Below are positions 38,585 through 47,807 of a stretch of DNA of 64,000 nucleotides, one piece after another (the stretch's first letter is position 1; each line of letters starts with the position of its first letter). The notes beneath the pieces are model-generated. The model saw only the letters and a program-made list of their open reading frames with translations, searched no databases and was not told the DNA's origin. The position numbers and the translations under genes are program-made. The stretch spans positions 2,798,501-2,862,500 of the forward strand of contig NZ_RCCC01000001.1 of assembly GCF_003663825.1 (NCBI RefSeq), written 5' to 3'. The DNA comes from Acidovorax sp. 106 (GTDB taxonomy: Bacteria; Pseudomonadota; Gammaproteobacteria; Burkholderiales; Burkholderiaceae_C).

Positions 38585-38995
38585 TCAAGATAGGGTGAAG
38601 CCTGGAGCGGCGAGTGTCGCTGGGCGCCGGGGTTTCTTGCCCTTCAGAAGGACTTTGGCAGTGCTCTCAGGAATAGGTTTGATCAGCGCCGATCCATCGC
38701 TTTGGAAGCGGTAGTAGAAATAGATGCCTTGGGAGTTTTTCAGAACGCGTATGCACTGGTATTGCAGGACAAAGTGTGCGTCAAACGTGAACGACTCCTG
38801 CGTGCGCAGCACTTGCACTTCTCTCCCCATGAGTGCGTAGCTAGGCACATTGGAAGGCACTGACAAGGCTCTGAGGTGCCTTGAGCCTTCTTTGCGTAGC
38901 TTTCTTTTTGCCGGTCCGCAAAACAGCCACGCATACAGTGGGCCACCCGCAGCGCGCAGCATATGCACGGCAATCCACAAAAGAAGTTCTGCCAT
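38585..38995 (-). CDS. Small hypothetical protein
   Basis: 136 residues from the ATG at 38993-38995; a TTG at 39007 would add four. The N-terminus is hydrophobic (MAELLLWIAVHMLRAAGGPLYAWLF), followed by a Lys/Arg-rich stretch and a middle segment with many aromatic residues (QGIYFYYRF). I do not recognise a family. The gene is less GC-rich than its neighbours and has no clear ribosome site. It lies upstream of the chemoreceptor on the same strand with a 194-bp gap. Its reality rests on frame length and signal-like N-terminus only. Confidence 0.5.
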   Translation of the reverse strand: MAELLLWIAVHMLRAAGGPLYAWLFCGPAKRKLRKEGSRHLRALSVPSNVPSYALMGREVQVLRTQESFTFDAHFVLQYQCIRVLKNSQGIYFYYRFQSDGSALIKPIPESTAKVLLKGKKPRRPATLAAPGFTLS

Positions 38996-39117
38996 TCTGG
39001 TGGTCAAGACCGGGGTCGTTGCAAGGGGCTTGGCCGAAGTCTATACGCCGCTACTGGGTAGTCGCACGCTGGTCAGAATGGGGTAAATGCGGGGCCTGGC
39101 ATCCGCAGCGCGCTGAT

Positions 39118-40182
<1,065 letters not shown>

Positions 40183-40205
40183 GTCGCCATTCTAGGTGGC
40201 TGGGG

Positions 40206-40230
40206 GCGAATGCTTAAAATTCGCATTTGC
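40206..40230. promoter_or_regulatory. Fur-box-like palindrome between fbpC and fbpB
   Basis: The 25 bases carry the imperfect dyad GCGAATGC-TTAAAATTC-GCATTTGC, with right half ATTCGCATTTGC, close to the beta-proteobacterial Fur box wording (AATGCGAAT/ATTCGCATT). A TAAAAT -10-like element lies inside (40215-40220). It overlaps the only N-terminal ATG of fbpB at 40210, which suggests a later start for that gene. Iron repression of both genes is inferred. Confidence 0.6.
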
Positions 40231-41955
40231 ATCCTTGCCGTTGCGGTGCGCACACAGGCCTTGCCGCGCACGCGGGCGGCTATTGCCGCTGCCTTCTTAC
40301 CTCGCTTCCACAGATTGTTTGCTTTGCGCCGCAGCCCCTTTGCTTTACGTTCCCTGGCTTTGATCCTGCTCGCTGGCGTGCTTGCCTTGCCGGTGCTGGC
40401 CGTTTTGGCGTCCTGGTTGCCTTTTGGGCAGGGCGATGCACAGGCGGGCAGCATCCTGCGCGAAATGGCCGCCACAGTGTTGCCGGGCTACGTGGTCACC
40501 ACACTGTGGCTGAGTGTGATGGTGGCCCTGGGCGCTGCGGTGGTGGGTACGGGCGCAGCGGCGGCGGTGACGCTGTTTGATTTTCCGGGGCGCCGCACGT
40601 TTGAGTGGCTGCTGCTGCTGCCCTTGGCCATGCCGGCCTATGTCACGGCCTACGCGTACACCGACTTTCTGCAGTTCAGCGGCCCGCTGCAGGTGGGCCT
40701 GCGCAACACCTTCGGGTTGGAGGGCCGCCTGCTGCCCGAGATCCGCAGCCTGGGCGGGGCCGTGTGGGTCTTTATCTTTAGCCTGTACCCCTATGTGTAC
40801 CTGCTGGCGCGCACGGCGTTGGGCGAGCGGGCTGCACAGCTCATGGAGGCCGCCCGCCTGCTGGGCGCGCCGCTGCCGCGCCGCATCCGCGCTGTGGCCC
40901 TGCCCCTGGCCCGCCCGGCGGTGGCGGCGGGGGTGGCGCTGGTGCTGATGGAAACCCTGGCCGACTTTGGCGTGGCCAGCTACTTCGGCATCCAGACCTT
41001 CACGACCGGCATCTACAAAGCCTGGCTGTCGATGGACAACCGCCTGGCGGCAGCGCAGCTGGCCACCATGCTGCTGGTGGTGGTGCTGGCCCTGCTGCAC
41101 CTGGAGCACCGGGCCCAAAAACGCATGCGCTTTGCCGCCGGCGGCGTGGGACGCGCGGGCTCGTCAGAAGCGCAGCCGCTGGTGCTGCACGGTGGGCCGC
41201 GCGTGCTGGCCTGGGTGGTGTGCGTGGTGCCTGTGCTCATGGGTTTTGTGGCGCCCATCGTGTTCATGCTGCGCCCGCTGGCGGCCGATTGGTCGGTGCT
41301 GCCGTGGGATCGGTTTGTGGAGTGGGCCTGGCACAGCGTGCGTCTTGGCAGCATCACGGCCGCCATTGCCGTGGCGCTGGCCTTGGTGCTGGCCTTTGCC
41401 GTGCGCCGCCGGCCCGATGATGGTGTGACGCGCGCCGTGGTGCAACTGGCCAGCCTGGGCTATGCCGTGCCGGGGGCGGTGATTGTGGTGGGCTTGCTGC
41501 TGCCCGTGGGCTGGCTGCAGGCTGCGGTGCCGCAGTGGGGCATTGGTGCCCTGGTTACTGCCACGGCGGTGGGCATTGTGTGGGCGTACCTGGTGCGTTT
41601 TTGTGCGGTGGCGCTGCAGTCGGTCCAAAGCGGTTACACACGCATACCGGCCAGCCTGGACGACTCCGCCCGCATGCTGGGCATGGGCAGCGTGGGGCTC
41701 ATGGCGCGGGTGCACTGGCCTTTGCTGCGCCGCTCCACCGCCGCCGCCGCGCTGCTGGTCTTTGTAGACGTGATGAAAGAGCTGCCTGCGACCATGGTGC
41801 TGCGCCCCTTCAACAGCGACACCCTGGCCGTGGTGGCCTACCAGCTGGCACGCGACGAGCGCCTGGGTGAGGCCGCGCTGCCTTCATTGGCGCTGGTGGC
41901 CGTTGGCTTGGTGCCGGTGATCTTGCTGAGCCGCACGCTGCGCAGCAAGGGGTGA
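40210..41955 (+). CDS. fbpB: FbpB-type iron(III) ABC transporter permease (fused two-domain)
   Basis: Inner-membrane permease of up to 581 residues with two homologous halves, as in FbpB/SfuB. The first EAA loop reads LMEAARLLGAPLPRRIRAVALPLARP; the second reads LDDSARMLGMGSVGLMARVHWPL. About twelve hydrophobic segments are visible. The ATG at 40210 lies inside the Fur-box-like palindrome, so the true start is probably a downstream GTG (40246) or TTG (40261, 40315) before the first span (SLALILLAGVLALPVLAVLA). No periplasmic FbpA gene is next to it. A perfect terminator follows. Confidence 0.86.
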   Translation: MLKIRICILAVAVRTQALPRTRAAIAAAFLPRFHRLFALRRSPFALRSLALILLAGVLALPVLAVLASWLPFGQGDAQAGSILREMAATVLPGYVVTTLWLSVMVALGAAVVGTGAAAAVTLFDFPGRRTFEWLLLLPLAMPAYVTAYAYTDFLQFSGPLQVGLRNTFGLEGRLLPEIRSLGGAVWVFIFSLYPYVYLLARTALGERAAQLMEAARLLGAPLPRRIRAVALPLARPAVAAGVALVLMETLADFGVASYFGIQTFTTGIYKAWLSMDNRLAAAQLATMLLVVVLALLHLEHRAQKRMRFAAGGVGRAGSSEAQPLVLHGGPRVLAWVVCVVPVLMGFVAPIVFMLRPLAADWSVLPWDRFVEWAWHSVRLGSITAAIAVALALVLAFAVRRRPDDGVTRAVVQLASLGYAVPGAVIVVGLLLPVGWLQAAVPQWGIGALVTATAVGIVWAYLVRFCAVALQSVQSGYTRIPASLDDSARMLGMGSVGLMARVHWPLLRRSTAAAALLVFVDVMKELPATMVLRPFNSDTLAVVAYQLARDERLGEAALPSLALVAVGLVPVILLSRTLRSKG

Positions 41956-42014
41956 GCGGCTGATTTTTAAGCTGCTGTTTGGGGCGCACACCCCTACAAG
42001 GGCTTGGCTGCCAC

Positions 42015-42056
42015 GCCCAATAAAAAAGCTGCCATGGGGCAGCTTTTTTATTGGGC
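42015..42056. terminator. Bidirectional terminator between fbpB and a minus-strand gene
   Basis: GCCCAATAAAAAAGCTGCC (42015-42033) and its exact reverse complement (42038-42056) enclose ATGG. The A6 and T6 runs in the arms give a U-tract for transcripts from either side. 19-bp perfect stem between convergent genes. Confidence 0.9.
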
Positions 42057-42080
42057 ACAGGTGCCAGGGCACCGTGGCGC

Positions 42081-42398
42081 TTACTCGCTCCAGTCAGAGT
42101 GCTTTTCGCACAGCTTGTTGGTTTCCTTGCCTTTGCGGGTTTCCGCAAACTTGACCAGGTTGCCTTTGAAGTCATCAGGGGTTTCGTTCCACATGCAGGT
42201 GCACCAGGCCTGTGCCTTGGTCTGGCCCTTCACGGGGCTGGCTTCGTTGCCGCCTTCATACAAGCGGTCTGCGTATGTCAGGCACTGGGCATATTGCTTG
42301 TCTCCTGCGGGGGGGCGGTTGTAGCCGCCTTGGGCGAGGGCCGCGCTGGCGGCCAGCGTCAGTAGCAGTGTGGTGATCAACGTGGAGGTTTTTTTCAT
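42081..42398 (-). CDS. Small secreted four-cysteine protein
   Basis: 105 residues. A clear Sec signal peptide (MKKTSTLITTLLLTLAASAALA) precedes a mature part of about 83 residues, QGGYNRPPAGDKQYAQCLTY..., with cysteines in QCLTY, WCTCMW and LCEKH. The four cysteines suggest two periplasmic disulfides. I do not recognise the family. The start ATG follows a GAAAAGCACC stretch. It converges with fbpB across a strong terminator and lies 209 bp downstream of the PepSY gene on the same strand, so it may have its own promoter. Confidence 0.75.
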   Translation of the reverse strand: MKKTSTLITTLLLTLAASAALAQGGYNRPPAGDKQYAQCLTYADRLYEGGNEASPVKGQTKAQAWCTCMWNETPDDFKGNLVKFAETRKGKETNKLCEKHSDWSE

Positions 42399-42607
42399 GG
42401 TGCTTTTCTCGATGGGGTTGCGCCATGGAACCTGTTGACGATCTCGCGCACGCCTGGGAGGTCGTCAGCAAGCTCTACGGCGTTTGGTTTTGCGTAGACG
42501 TCTTCGCCCGGGGGCAACTGGGACGCGGAGCGGAGTGTAACCATCAGAAACATCTTTGATAAGCGTTGAATGACCTCGCGTTAGCGAAAAGCGCTGGCTG
42601 CGCTCGC

Positions 42608-44164
42608 TTACCTGGCGGCTCCAGTGCCGAATGCATGCAGCTTGTGTCCTAGTCGCCGCCACCCCATCACAACGCCTGTCAGGCTCATCACCAGCCCGCC
42701 CAGGCTCAACACAATGAGCACGAGGTCCCACAGTGGGCGGCGCTCTAGCAGTGGCAGCCAGTCCCAGCTGTGCAGCATGGCAAACAGCCAGCGGCTGGTG
42801 CGGCGGTAGCTGTCGGTGCGGCCCAGCACCGCGCCGGTGTGCGGGTCAACGTGGACCCAGGTAGCGTGTGGGTCGTCAAACACCAGGCGCAGTACAGGCA
42901 GGGGCTTGTCGCCGCCGGTCATGGTGTGAGCGGCGCGGTCGTAGTAGTGCAGGTCGTAGGTGCTCAGGGTTTCGGTGTGAACCACCGCATGCGGCAGCAG
43001 GCGTGCGGCGGCATTTGCCACTGCGCCCGGCGCCCAGGTGTAGGGCGCACCCGTGGCGGCGTCCAGCAGCGCCGGGGCGCCAAGGGGGCCGTGGGCCAGC
43101 ACCAGGGTATGGCCTGCGCTGCGCACCCAACGCAGTTCTCGCGTGTGGGGTGAGGCCACTGACAGCAAGGCCTGCACGGATGCGGCCTGCGTGGGCAGCA
43201 ACAGCGGGCCGCCGTTCATGGCTTGAACCCGCAGCGGCGCGGCACCACTGTCAAAAATCTTCCACGGGTTCATGGACATGAGGCCGCTGAAGATCCAGGT
43301 GAACGTAATGGTGGCAAACACCAGTCCGAACACATGGTGCCAGCGCATCATGAAGCCACGGTAGGGCGTGCGCGCCCCGGTCTTGTAGGGGCCACCCGTG
43401 AAGCGCCAGCGCAGCACGCCCACCACCGTGCCTGTTACCGCCAGCACGGTGCCTGCTATGGACAGCCAGTTGACGATGTCCGTCCAGTAATCGTTGAAGA
43501 CGTTGCCCCGAAAGGGATACAGCCAGTGGATCCAGGCACCGGCGTAGTTCCAGGCGCGCTCGTGCCATGGCGCGTCGCGCACCACTTCGCCCGTGGTGCT
43601 CGACACATAGACCACGGTGCCCGCGTTGTCGCCCAGGTGCAGGCGGTGCAGCGGGCGGTGCACGTCGAGCGCGCGCGAGTGCGTGAATGCGTCCTCGTCA
43701 ATGAGGCCCTGGTGGTCGATCGCCAGGGCATCTTGTGGTGCAAAGGCTTGCGCCGATGCGATGGCGTGTGCTGCGTCCACACGCTGCACGCGCTCGCCGG
43801 TGCTGGCGTCGATGACTGCGGGCGCAGCCGCCCTGCGCGGGCGTGGTGCAGTGCTGCCCGCAGGGGCTTCTGGCATGGCCAGATACACGGCGCGGCCACC
43901 GCTGGCCATGGCCAGGCGCAAGTCTTGCAGTGGGCCCGCCAGGCCCGCGCGTTGCAGGGCCTCGGCGGGCTCCAGCAGGCGCCCCTGGCCCAACATGGCG
44001 TTGCGCAAGGGGGGCAGATGGGCCAGGCGCTCGGCCTGCGTGAGCTTGGGGTAGCCCACGTACATCATCACCACGCCCGAGATGAACCACATGGCAAAGA
44101 AGCTGCACAGCAGCACCCCCAGCCAGCGGTGGACCAGATAGAGCCAGCGTTTGGCATGTCGCAT
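42608..44164 (-). CDS. PepSY-domain inner-membrane protein
   Basis: 518 residues, PepSY-associated transmembrane type. It begins RHAKRWLYLVHRWLGVLLCSFFAMWFISGVVMMYVGYP (split; residues 2-39), with the HRWLG motif and first span of this family; further spans occur near 200-235, 270-290 and 475-500 (LIVLSLGGLVMSLTGVVMGWRR). Two periplasmic PepSY-like segments lie between. Such proteins often sit beside TonB-dependent receptors and some reduce siderophore-bound iron (FsrB/PiuB-like). It starts 15 bp after the receptor's stop, so they are one unit. Confidence 0.88.
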   Translation of the reverse strand: MRHAKRWLYLVHRWLGVLLCSFFAMWFISGVVMMYVGYPKLTQAERLAHLPPLRNAMLGQGRLLEPAEALQRAGLAGPLQDLRLAMASGGRAVYLAMPEAPAGSTAPRPRRAAAPAVIDASTGERVQRVDAAHAIASAQAFAPQDALAIDHQGLIDEDAFTHSRALDVHRPLHRLHLGDNAGTVVYVSSTTGEVVRDAPWHERAWNYAGAWIHWLYPFRGNVFNDYWTDIVNWLSIAGTVLAVTGTVVGVLRWRFTGGPYKTGARTPYRGFMMRWHHVFGLVFATITFTWIFSGLMSMNPWKIFDSGAAPLRVQAMNGGPLLLPTQAASVQALLSVASPHTRELRWVRSAGHTLVLAHGPLGAPALLDAATGAPYTWAPGAVANAAARLLPHAVVHTETLSTYDLHYYDRAAHTMTGGDKPLPVLRLVFDDPHATWVHVDPHTGAVLGRTDSYRRTSRWLFAMLHSWDWLPLLERRPLWDLVLIVLSLGGLVMSLTGVVMGWRRLGHKLHAFGTGAAR

Positions 44165-44179
44165 GGTGCGCCTTGGCTT

Positions 44180-46471
44180 TTAAAACGCGGTGTGCAGCGT
44201 CACGTCCAGCGTGCGCGGTGCGCCCAGGTAGACCTGGTCGCGCGTCTCTTCTGCGTAGATGCGGTCGGTGGCATTGCGCACGCGGCCTGTGAGCGTGGTG
44301 GACTTGTTGATCCTCCAGGCCAGGCCCAGGTCCAGTAGCGTGTACGACGGCCAGAACTTGGTATTGGCCGCGTTGCCGTACACCTTGCCCACATGGCGCA
44401 CCCCTGCGCTCGCCGTGACGGTGGGTGTGATGGCATACGACGCCCACAGGTTGGCCACCTGTTGCGGTACCAATTGCGGCACGTGGCCCGTGCGTGAGAC
44501 GCCGCCCTGCACAAAGTTCTCATACCGCGCGCGGATCAGTGACAGGTTGCCTTGCAGTTGCCACTGCGGCGTGGGTCGGATGCCCGCCGACAGCTCCACC
44601 CCTTTGGATGACTGCTCGCCCACCAGCACCGTGAGGTTCGGGTTGGACGGGTCTTGCGAGGCAATGTTCTTGCGGCGGATGTCAAACATCGCCACCGTGG
44701 CGATGCCCTTGCCATCCCAGAAGTCGAACTTGCTGCCCACCTCGACCTGGCGGCCCGTCGTCAATTCGCTGTTGACGCGCACATCGGCAAACGACGCCGA
44801 GGCCAGTGAGCCCGAGGGTGGATCGGCTGCGTTGGAGGCCTGCGCATACAGGTTGGCGCCGGGCGCAATGTCCCACACCACACCCAGGCGGCCGGTGGTC
44901 GGGTGGTAGCTGCGGCTGAAGGTGGCGGGGCTGGTGGCCGTGACAGCGCGGCGGTTCACCAAGTCCAACTCGATGCGCTCATGCCGCAGCGCGGTGACCA
45001 GGTTCACACCCGGAATGAAGGTCGTGCGGTTTTCCAGGTACAGCGCGGTGTTGGTGATCTTGTTGTCTTTGTCGGCACTCCACACGGGCGAAATGCCGGG
45101 GATGCTGAAGAAGTTCTCCGTCGTGAAGTCATACGGGTTGACCGTGCTCACGTTGACCGTCGGACCCAGTGGAAAGCGCGTCTGCTTGTTCACGCTCACG
45201 TCCAGGCCAAAGGCCCAGTCGCTCTTCTTGCCAGCGAGCTGGCCTTGGTAGGTGCCTTCGATGCGATCTCCCACCAGTGTTTGGTCATGCCGCTGGAGGT
45301 AGGGTGAGGAGCGCGTCACTGCCGTGTTGTTGGCATTGAAGGTATAGATTTCTACGTTTTGGTAGTCGCGCAGGGCGTCGTAAGCGTAGAACGTGTTCTT
45401 GAGTTGAAGCACATCAGACACTCGCCATTGCGCCACTGATCGCAGCCACTGCACGCGGTGCTCGTACATGCCGTCGGCGCTGTTGTAGTTCTTGAAGCGT
45501 GTGGCCGGATCGATGGTCAATGCGCCCACGGCGGGGTTGAGCACGGGGGTGCCCCAGTAGGGGCGGTCGACATGCTCTTTCTGGTACTCGAAGGCCAGCG
45601 TGTGGCTGAAGCCGCCGCCCAGGTCCGACAGCAGCGAGGTCGCCAACTGGGTGGACTGTGTTTTGGTGCCCTCGGTCCAGCTGCCTGCGTCGCGGTGGTT
45701 GAGGTCGATGCGTGCATAGTGCGCCGGGGCCGCGCTGCCGTCGCCCCCTGCCATGCGGCGGTTCAGCCCCACGGACACTTCCTTGAGGTCGTAGGAGCCC
45801 AGGCGCACCTGGCCCTCAGCAAAGTTGCTGCGCTCGGCCGTCTTGGTGAGGTAGTTGATGGACCCGCCCACGCCGCCTGAGCCATACAGAAAGCTCGACG
45901 CGCCACCGATGGCTTCGACGCGGTCGTAAATCCAGCTATCGACTGCGCGTGTGGCGCTGCCGTACTGCGGGTTGATGCCGTTGTAAAGCTGCGCCACCGA
46001 GTTGCTGGTGAAGCCCCGATATTGCGCGGCCATGGAGCCAGGCGCGTTGTGCGCGACCACGCCTGGAACAGCACGCAGGATTTCCTGCGTGTTCTGTGCA
46101 CCGCGTGCGTCGATGGTGGAGCGGTCGACCACCGTGACGGAGGCGGGGTTCTCGCGCGCTGTCAGGCCCAGGCGGCTGCCCGTCTCCACTGGACTGTCCA
46201 GGTTGAGCTTGCCGTTGGCGGTGGCACCGTCCATGACCTCGACCACGGGCAGGGCGGGGGTGGCGTCTGCTGCCGTGGTACCTTGGGCCTGCGCAGCAGA
46301 GGGGGCCAGCAGGGGCAGTAGGGGCAGCAGGGTCAACGCTGCTGCCATGCAGGCGCTGATGGGGCGCAGCGCGCAAGGAGGCGCACTGTGGGAGCAAAGA
46401 GGGGCATTCAAAAGGGGCAGGCGCGCAGCGGCACCCATGGCCGCAGCGCGGCGCGAAGCAATCGAAGACAT
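44180..46471 (-). CDS. TonB-dependent outer-membrane receptor (siderophore type)
   Basis: About 763 residues. An N-terminal signal region with a long hydrophobic stretch (ACMAAALTLLPLLPLLAPSAAQAQ) leads to a plug domain with ENPASVTVVDRSTIDARGAQNTQEILRAVPGV (split; about 105-137), then a beta-barrel ending in the outer-membrane signature with terminal Phe (LDVTLHTAF). The plug wording is that of FhuA/FpvA-like ferric-siderophore receptors. The start ATG at 46469-46471 is preferred over a TTG two codons upstream. It is preceded by a DUF2946 gene and followed by PepSY. No Fur box was recognised upstream, and a copper role (DUF2946 is often near copper receptors) is possible. Confidence 0.9.
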   Translation of the reverse strand: MSSIASRRAAAMGAAARLPLLNAPLCSHSAPPCALRPISACMAAALTLLPLLPLLAPSAAQAQGTTAADATPALPVVEVMDGATANGKLNLDSPVETGSRLGLTARENPASVTVVDRSTIDARGAQNTQEILRAVPGVVAHNAPGSMAAQYRGFTSNSVAQLYNGINPQYGSATRAVDSWIYDRVEAIGGASSFLYGSGGVGGSINYLTKTAERSNFAEGQVRLGSYDLKEVSVGLNRRMAGGDGSAAPAHYARIDLNHRDAGSWTEGTKTQSTQLATSLLSDLGGGFSHTLAFEYQKEHVDRPYWGTPVLNPAVGALTIDPATRFKNYNSADGMYEHRVQWLRSVAQWRVSDVLQLKNTFYAYDALRDYQNVEIYTFNANNTAVTRSSPYLQRHDQTLVGDRIEGTYQGQLAGKKSDWAFGLDVSVNKQTRFPLGPTVNVSTVNPYDFTTENFFSIPGISPVWSADKDNKITNTALYLENRTTFIPGVNLVTALRHERIELDLVNRRAVTATSPATFSRSYHPTTGRLGVVWDIAPGANLYAQASNAADPPSGSLASASFADVRVNSELTTGRQVEVGSKFDFWDGKGIATVAMFDIRRKNIASQDPSNPNLTVLVGEQSSKGVELSAGIRPTPQWQLQGNLSLIRARYENFVQGGVSRTGHVPQLVPQQVANLWASYAITPTVTASAGVRHVGKVYGNAANTKFWPSYTLLDLGLAWRINKSTTLTGRVRNATDRIYAEETRDQVYLGAPRTLDVTLHTAF

Positions 46472-46618
46472 GAACAAGGCACTCTGAAAACGGCAGTGCC
46501 GCCACCAGCGGTGCCCAGAAAGGTGACTGGGGTTGCCGTGGGGGCCTGCCGTGCAAACGAACGAAGACCTGCTGGCCCTGGCAGCAATGCCGTCAGGCGC
46601 GCGCAGAAAGCGAACGGA

Positions 46619-46987
46619 TCAGAGGAGGGAGGGCGGGCCGCGCGCAGGCAGCGGCGCCGCGGTGGCTGCTGCGATGCGCGCTGCGGGCACCGGCTGCACC
46701 GCATGGGCCAGCGGGCTGGTGGGCAGTGGGGGCAGGGCAGGGGCCGGGGGCGGTGCCCCGTTGGCCTGTGCGCACAAGGGGCAGTCCATGCCCGTGGCGC
46801 CCATCTCGACCGCACCGTCGTCGGTTTGCACCAGCCATTTGATGGCGCCCGAGCCCGAGCAAATGACCTCGAGCGACTGCGGATGCACCAGCGGCGATGC
46901 TGCGGCCACGCCGATGGAGGCGACAAACCACGCTAGCACCCACAGGCGCACAAGGCGCAAGAGAGATAAGGTGCGTGGCATGGACAT
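46619..46987 (-). CDS. DUF2946-family protein
   Basis: 122 residues. A hydrophobic N-terminal segment (RLVRLWVLAWFVASIGVAAASP) reads as a signal or anchor; then LEVICSGSGAIKWLVQTDDG and the hallmark DCPLCAQ, followed by a Pro/Ala-rich tail. The CPLC motif is the mark of DUF2946, found near copper or siderophore TonB receptors; it may bind metal. Met1 or Met3 may be the start; no strong ribosome site. 147 bp before the receptor start, same strand. Confidence 0.72.
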   Translation of the reverse strand: MSMPRTLSLLRLVRLWVLAWFVASIGVAAASPLVHPQSLEVICSGSGAIKWLVQTDDGAVEMGATGMDCPLCAQANGAPPPAPALPPLPTSPLAHAVQPVPAARIAAATAAPLPARGPPSLL

Positions 46988-47057
46988 GGCGGGCGATTAT
47001 GCCGGGCGCTTGGCGCGCTGCTTTGCGCTGGCGCAGGGGCTCAGTGCTTCAAAGCGC

Positions 47058-47807
47058 TTATCGCGCGAGTTCTTCGCGCACGGCCGCCACTTGCCTGCGC
47101 GATACCGAAAGCACTTCGGTCGAGCCTTGCAGGCGCACAGCCCAGCCTTCGCCTTCTTCGGGGTCGTAGTGCTTCTCCAGCGCGCGCAGTGCCCGGCGGG
47201 CCACCAGCGCGTTGCGGTGGATGCGCATGAAGCGCGCACCGTAGCGCGTCTCCAGCTCGCTCAGAGAGCCATCCATGATGAAACTGCGCGTGGCCGTGCG
47301 CACGGTGACGTACTTTTGTTCGGCCTTGAAGTACAGCACTTCGGCCAGTGCCAGGCGCTCGGTGCGGCCCCGGTCCTGGATGACCAGGGTCTCGCCCTCG
47401 GGCACGGTGGAGATGGTGGCTGGGGTGGCAGGCCGTTGCAGGCGTTGCACCTTGGCCAGTGCTTGCTGCAGGCGTTCGCGGCGCACGGGCTTGGTGAGGT
47501 AGTCCACCGCGTCCAGCTCAAAGGCGCTCACGGCATGGTCGGCATGGGCGGTCACAAACACCACGGCAGGCGGCTGCGGCAGGGCCTGTATGGCGTGGGC
47601 CAGGCACAGGCCGTCTTGCCCCGGCATGTGGATGTCCAGCAGCACCACGTCAAACCCGCGCCCCCCTGTCGGGCTGAGCAGGCCAAGGGCTTCGCCCGTG
47701 TTGCTGGCCTCGGCCACGGTGGTGCGCAGGGTGTCTGCACAGTCGCTCAGCAGCGTGCGCAAGCGGCTTCGGGCCAGGGCTTCGTCGTCAACGATCAGTA
47801 TGTTCAT
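47058..47807 (-). CDS. algR: AlgR-like LytTR response regulator
   Basis: 249 residues. Receiver domain with Asp7-Asp8, acceptor Asp58 in VVLLDIHMPGQDG, a Thr in FVTAHAD and Lys in YLTKPVRR; then a LytTR DNA-binding domain (about 145-245) with EVLYFKAEQKYVTVRT and FMRIHRNALVA. AlgR in Pseudomonas controls alginate and the minor pilins of type IV pili. Its ATG overlaps the stop of the kinase gene by four bases. Position next to a FimS-like kinase and argH is as in Pseudomonas, which supports the name. Confidence 0.88.
   Translation of the reverse strand: MNILIVDDEALARSRLRTLLSDCADTLRTTVAEASNTGEALGLLSPTGGRGFDVVLLDIHMPGQDGLCLAHAIQALPQPPAVVFVTAHADHAVSAFELDAVDYLTKPVRRERLQQALAKVQRLQRPATPATISTVPEGETLVIQDRGRTERLALAEVLYFKAEQKYVTVRTATRSFIMDGSLSELETRYGARFMRIHRNALVARRALRALEKHYDPEEGEGWAVRLQGSTEVLSVSRRQVAAVREELAR

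Noticed and set aside
42425..42559. A 44-codon plus-strand frame (MEPVDDLAHAWEVVSKLYG...)
   Set aside because: Reasonable composition, but no ribosome site of quality, no recognisable family and no context; not enough to call a gene.
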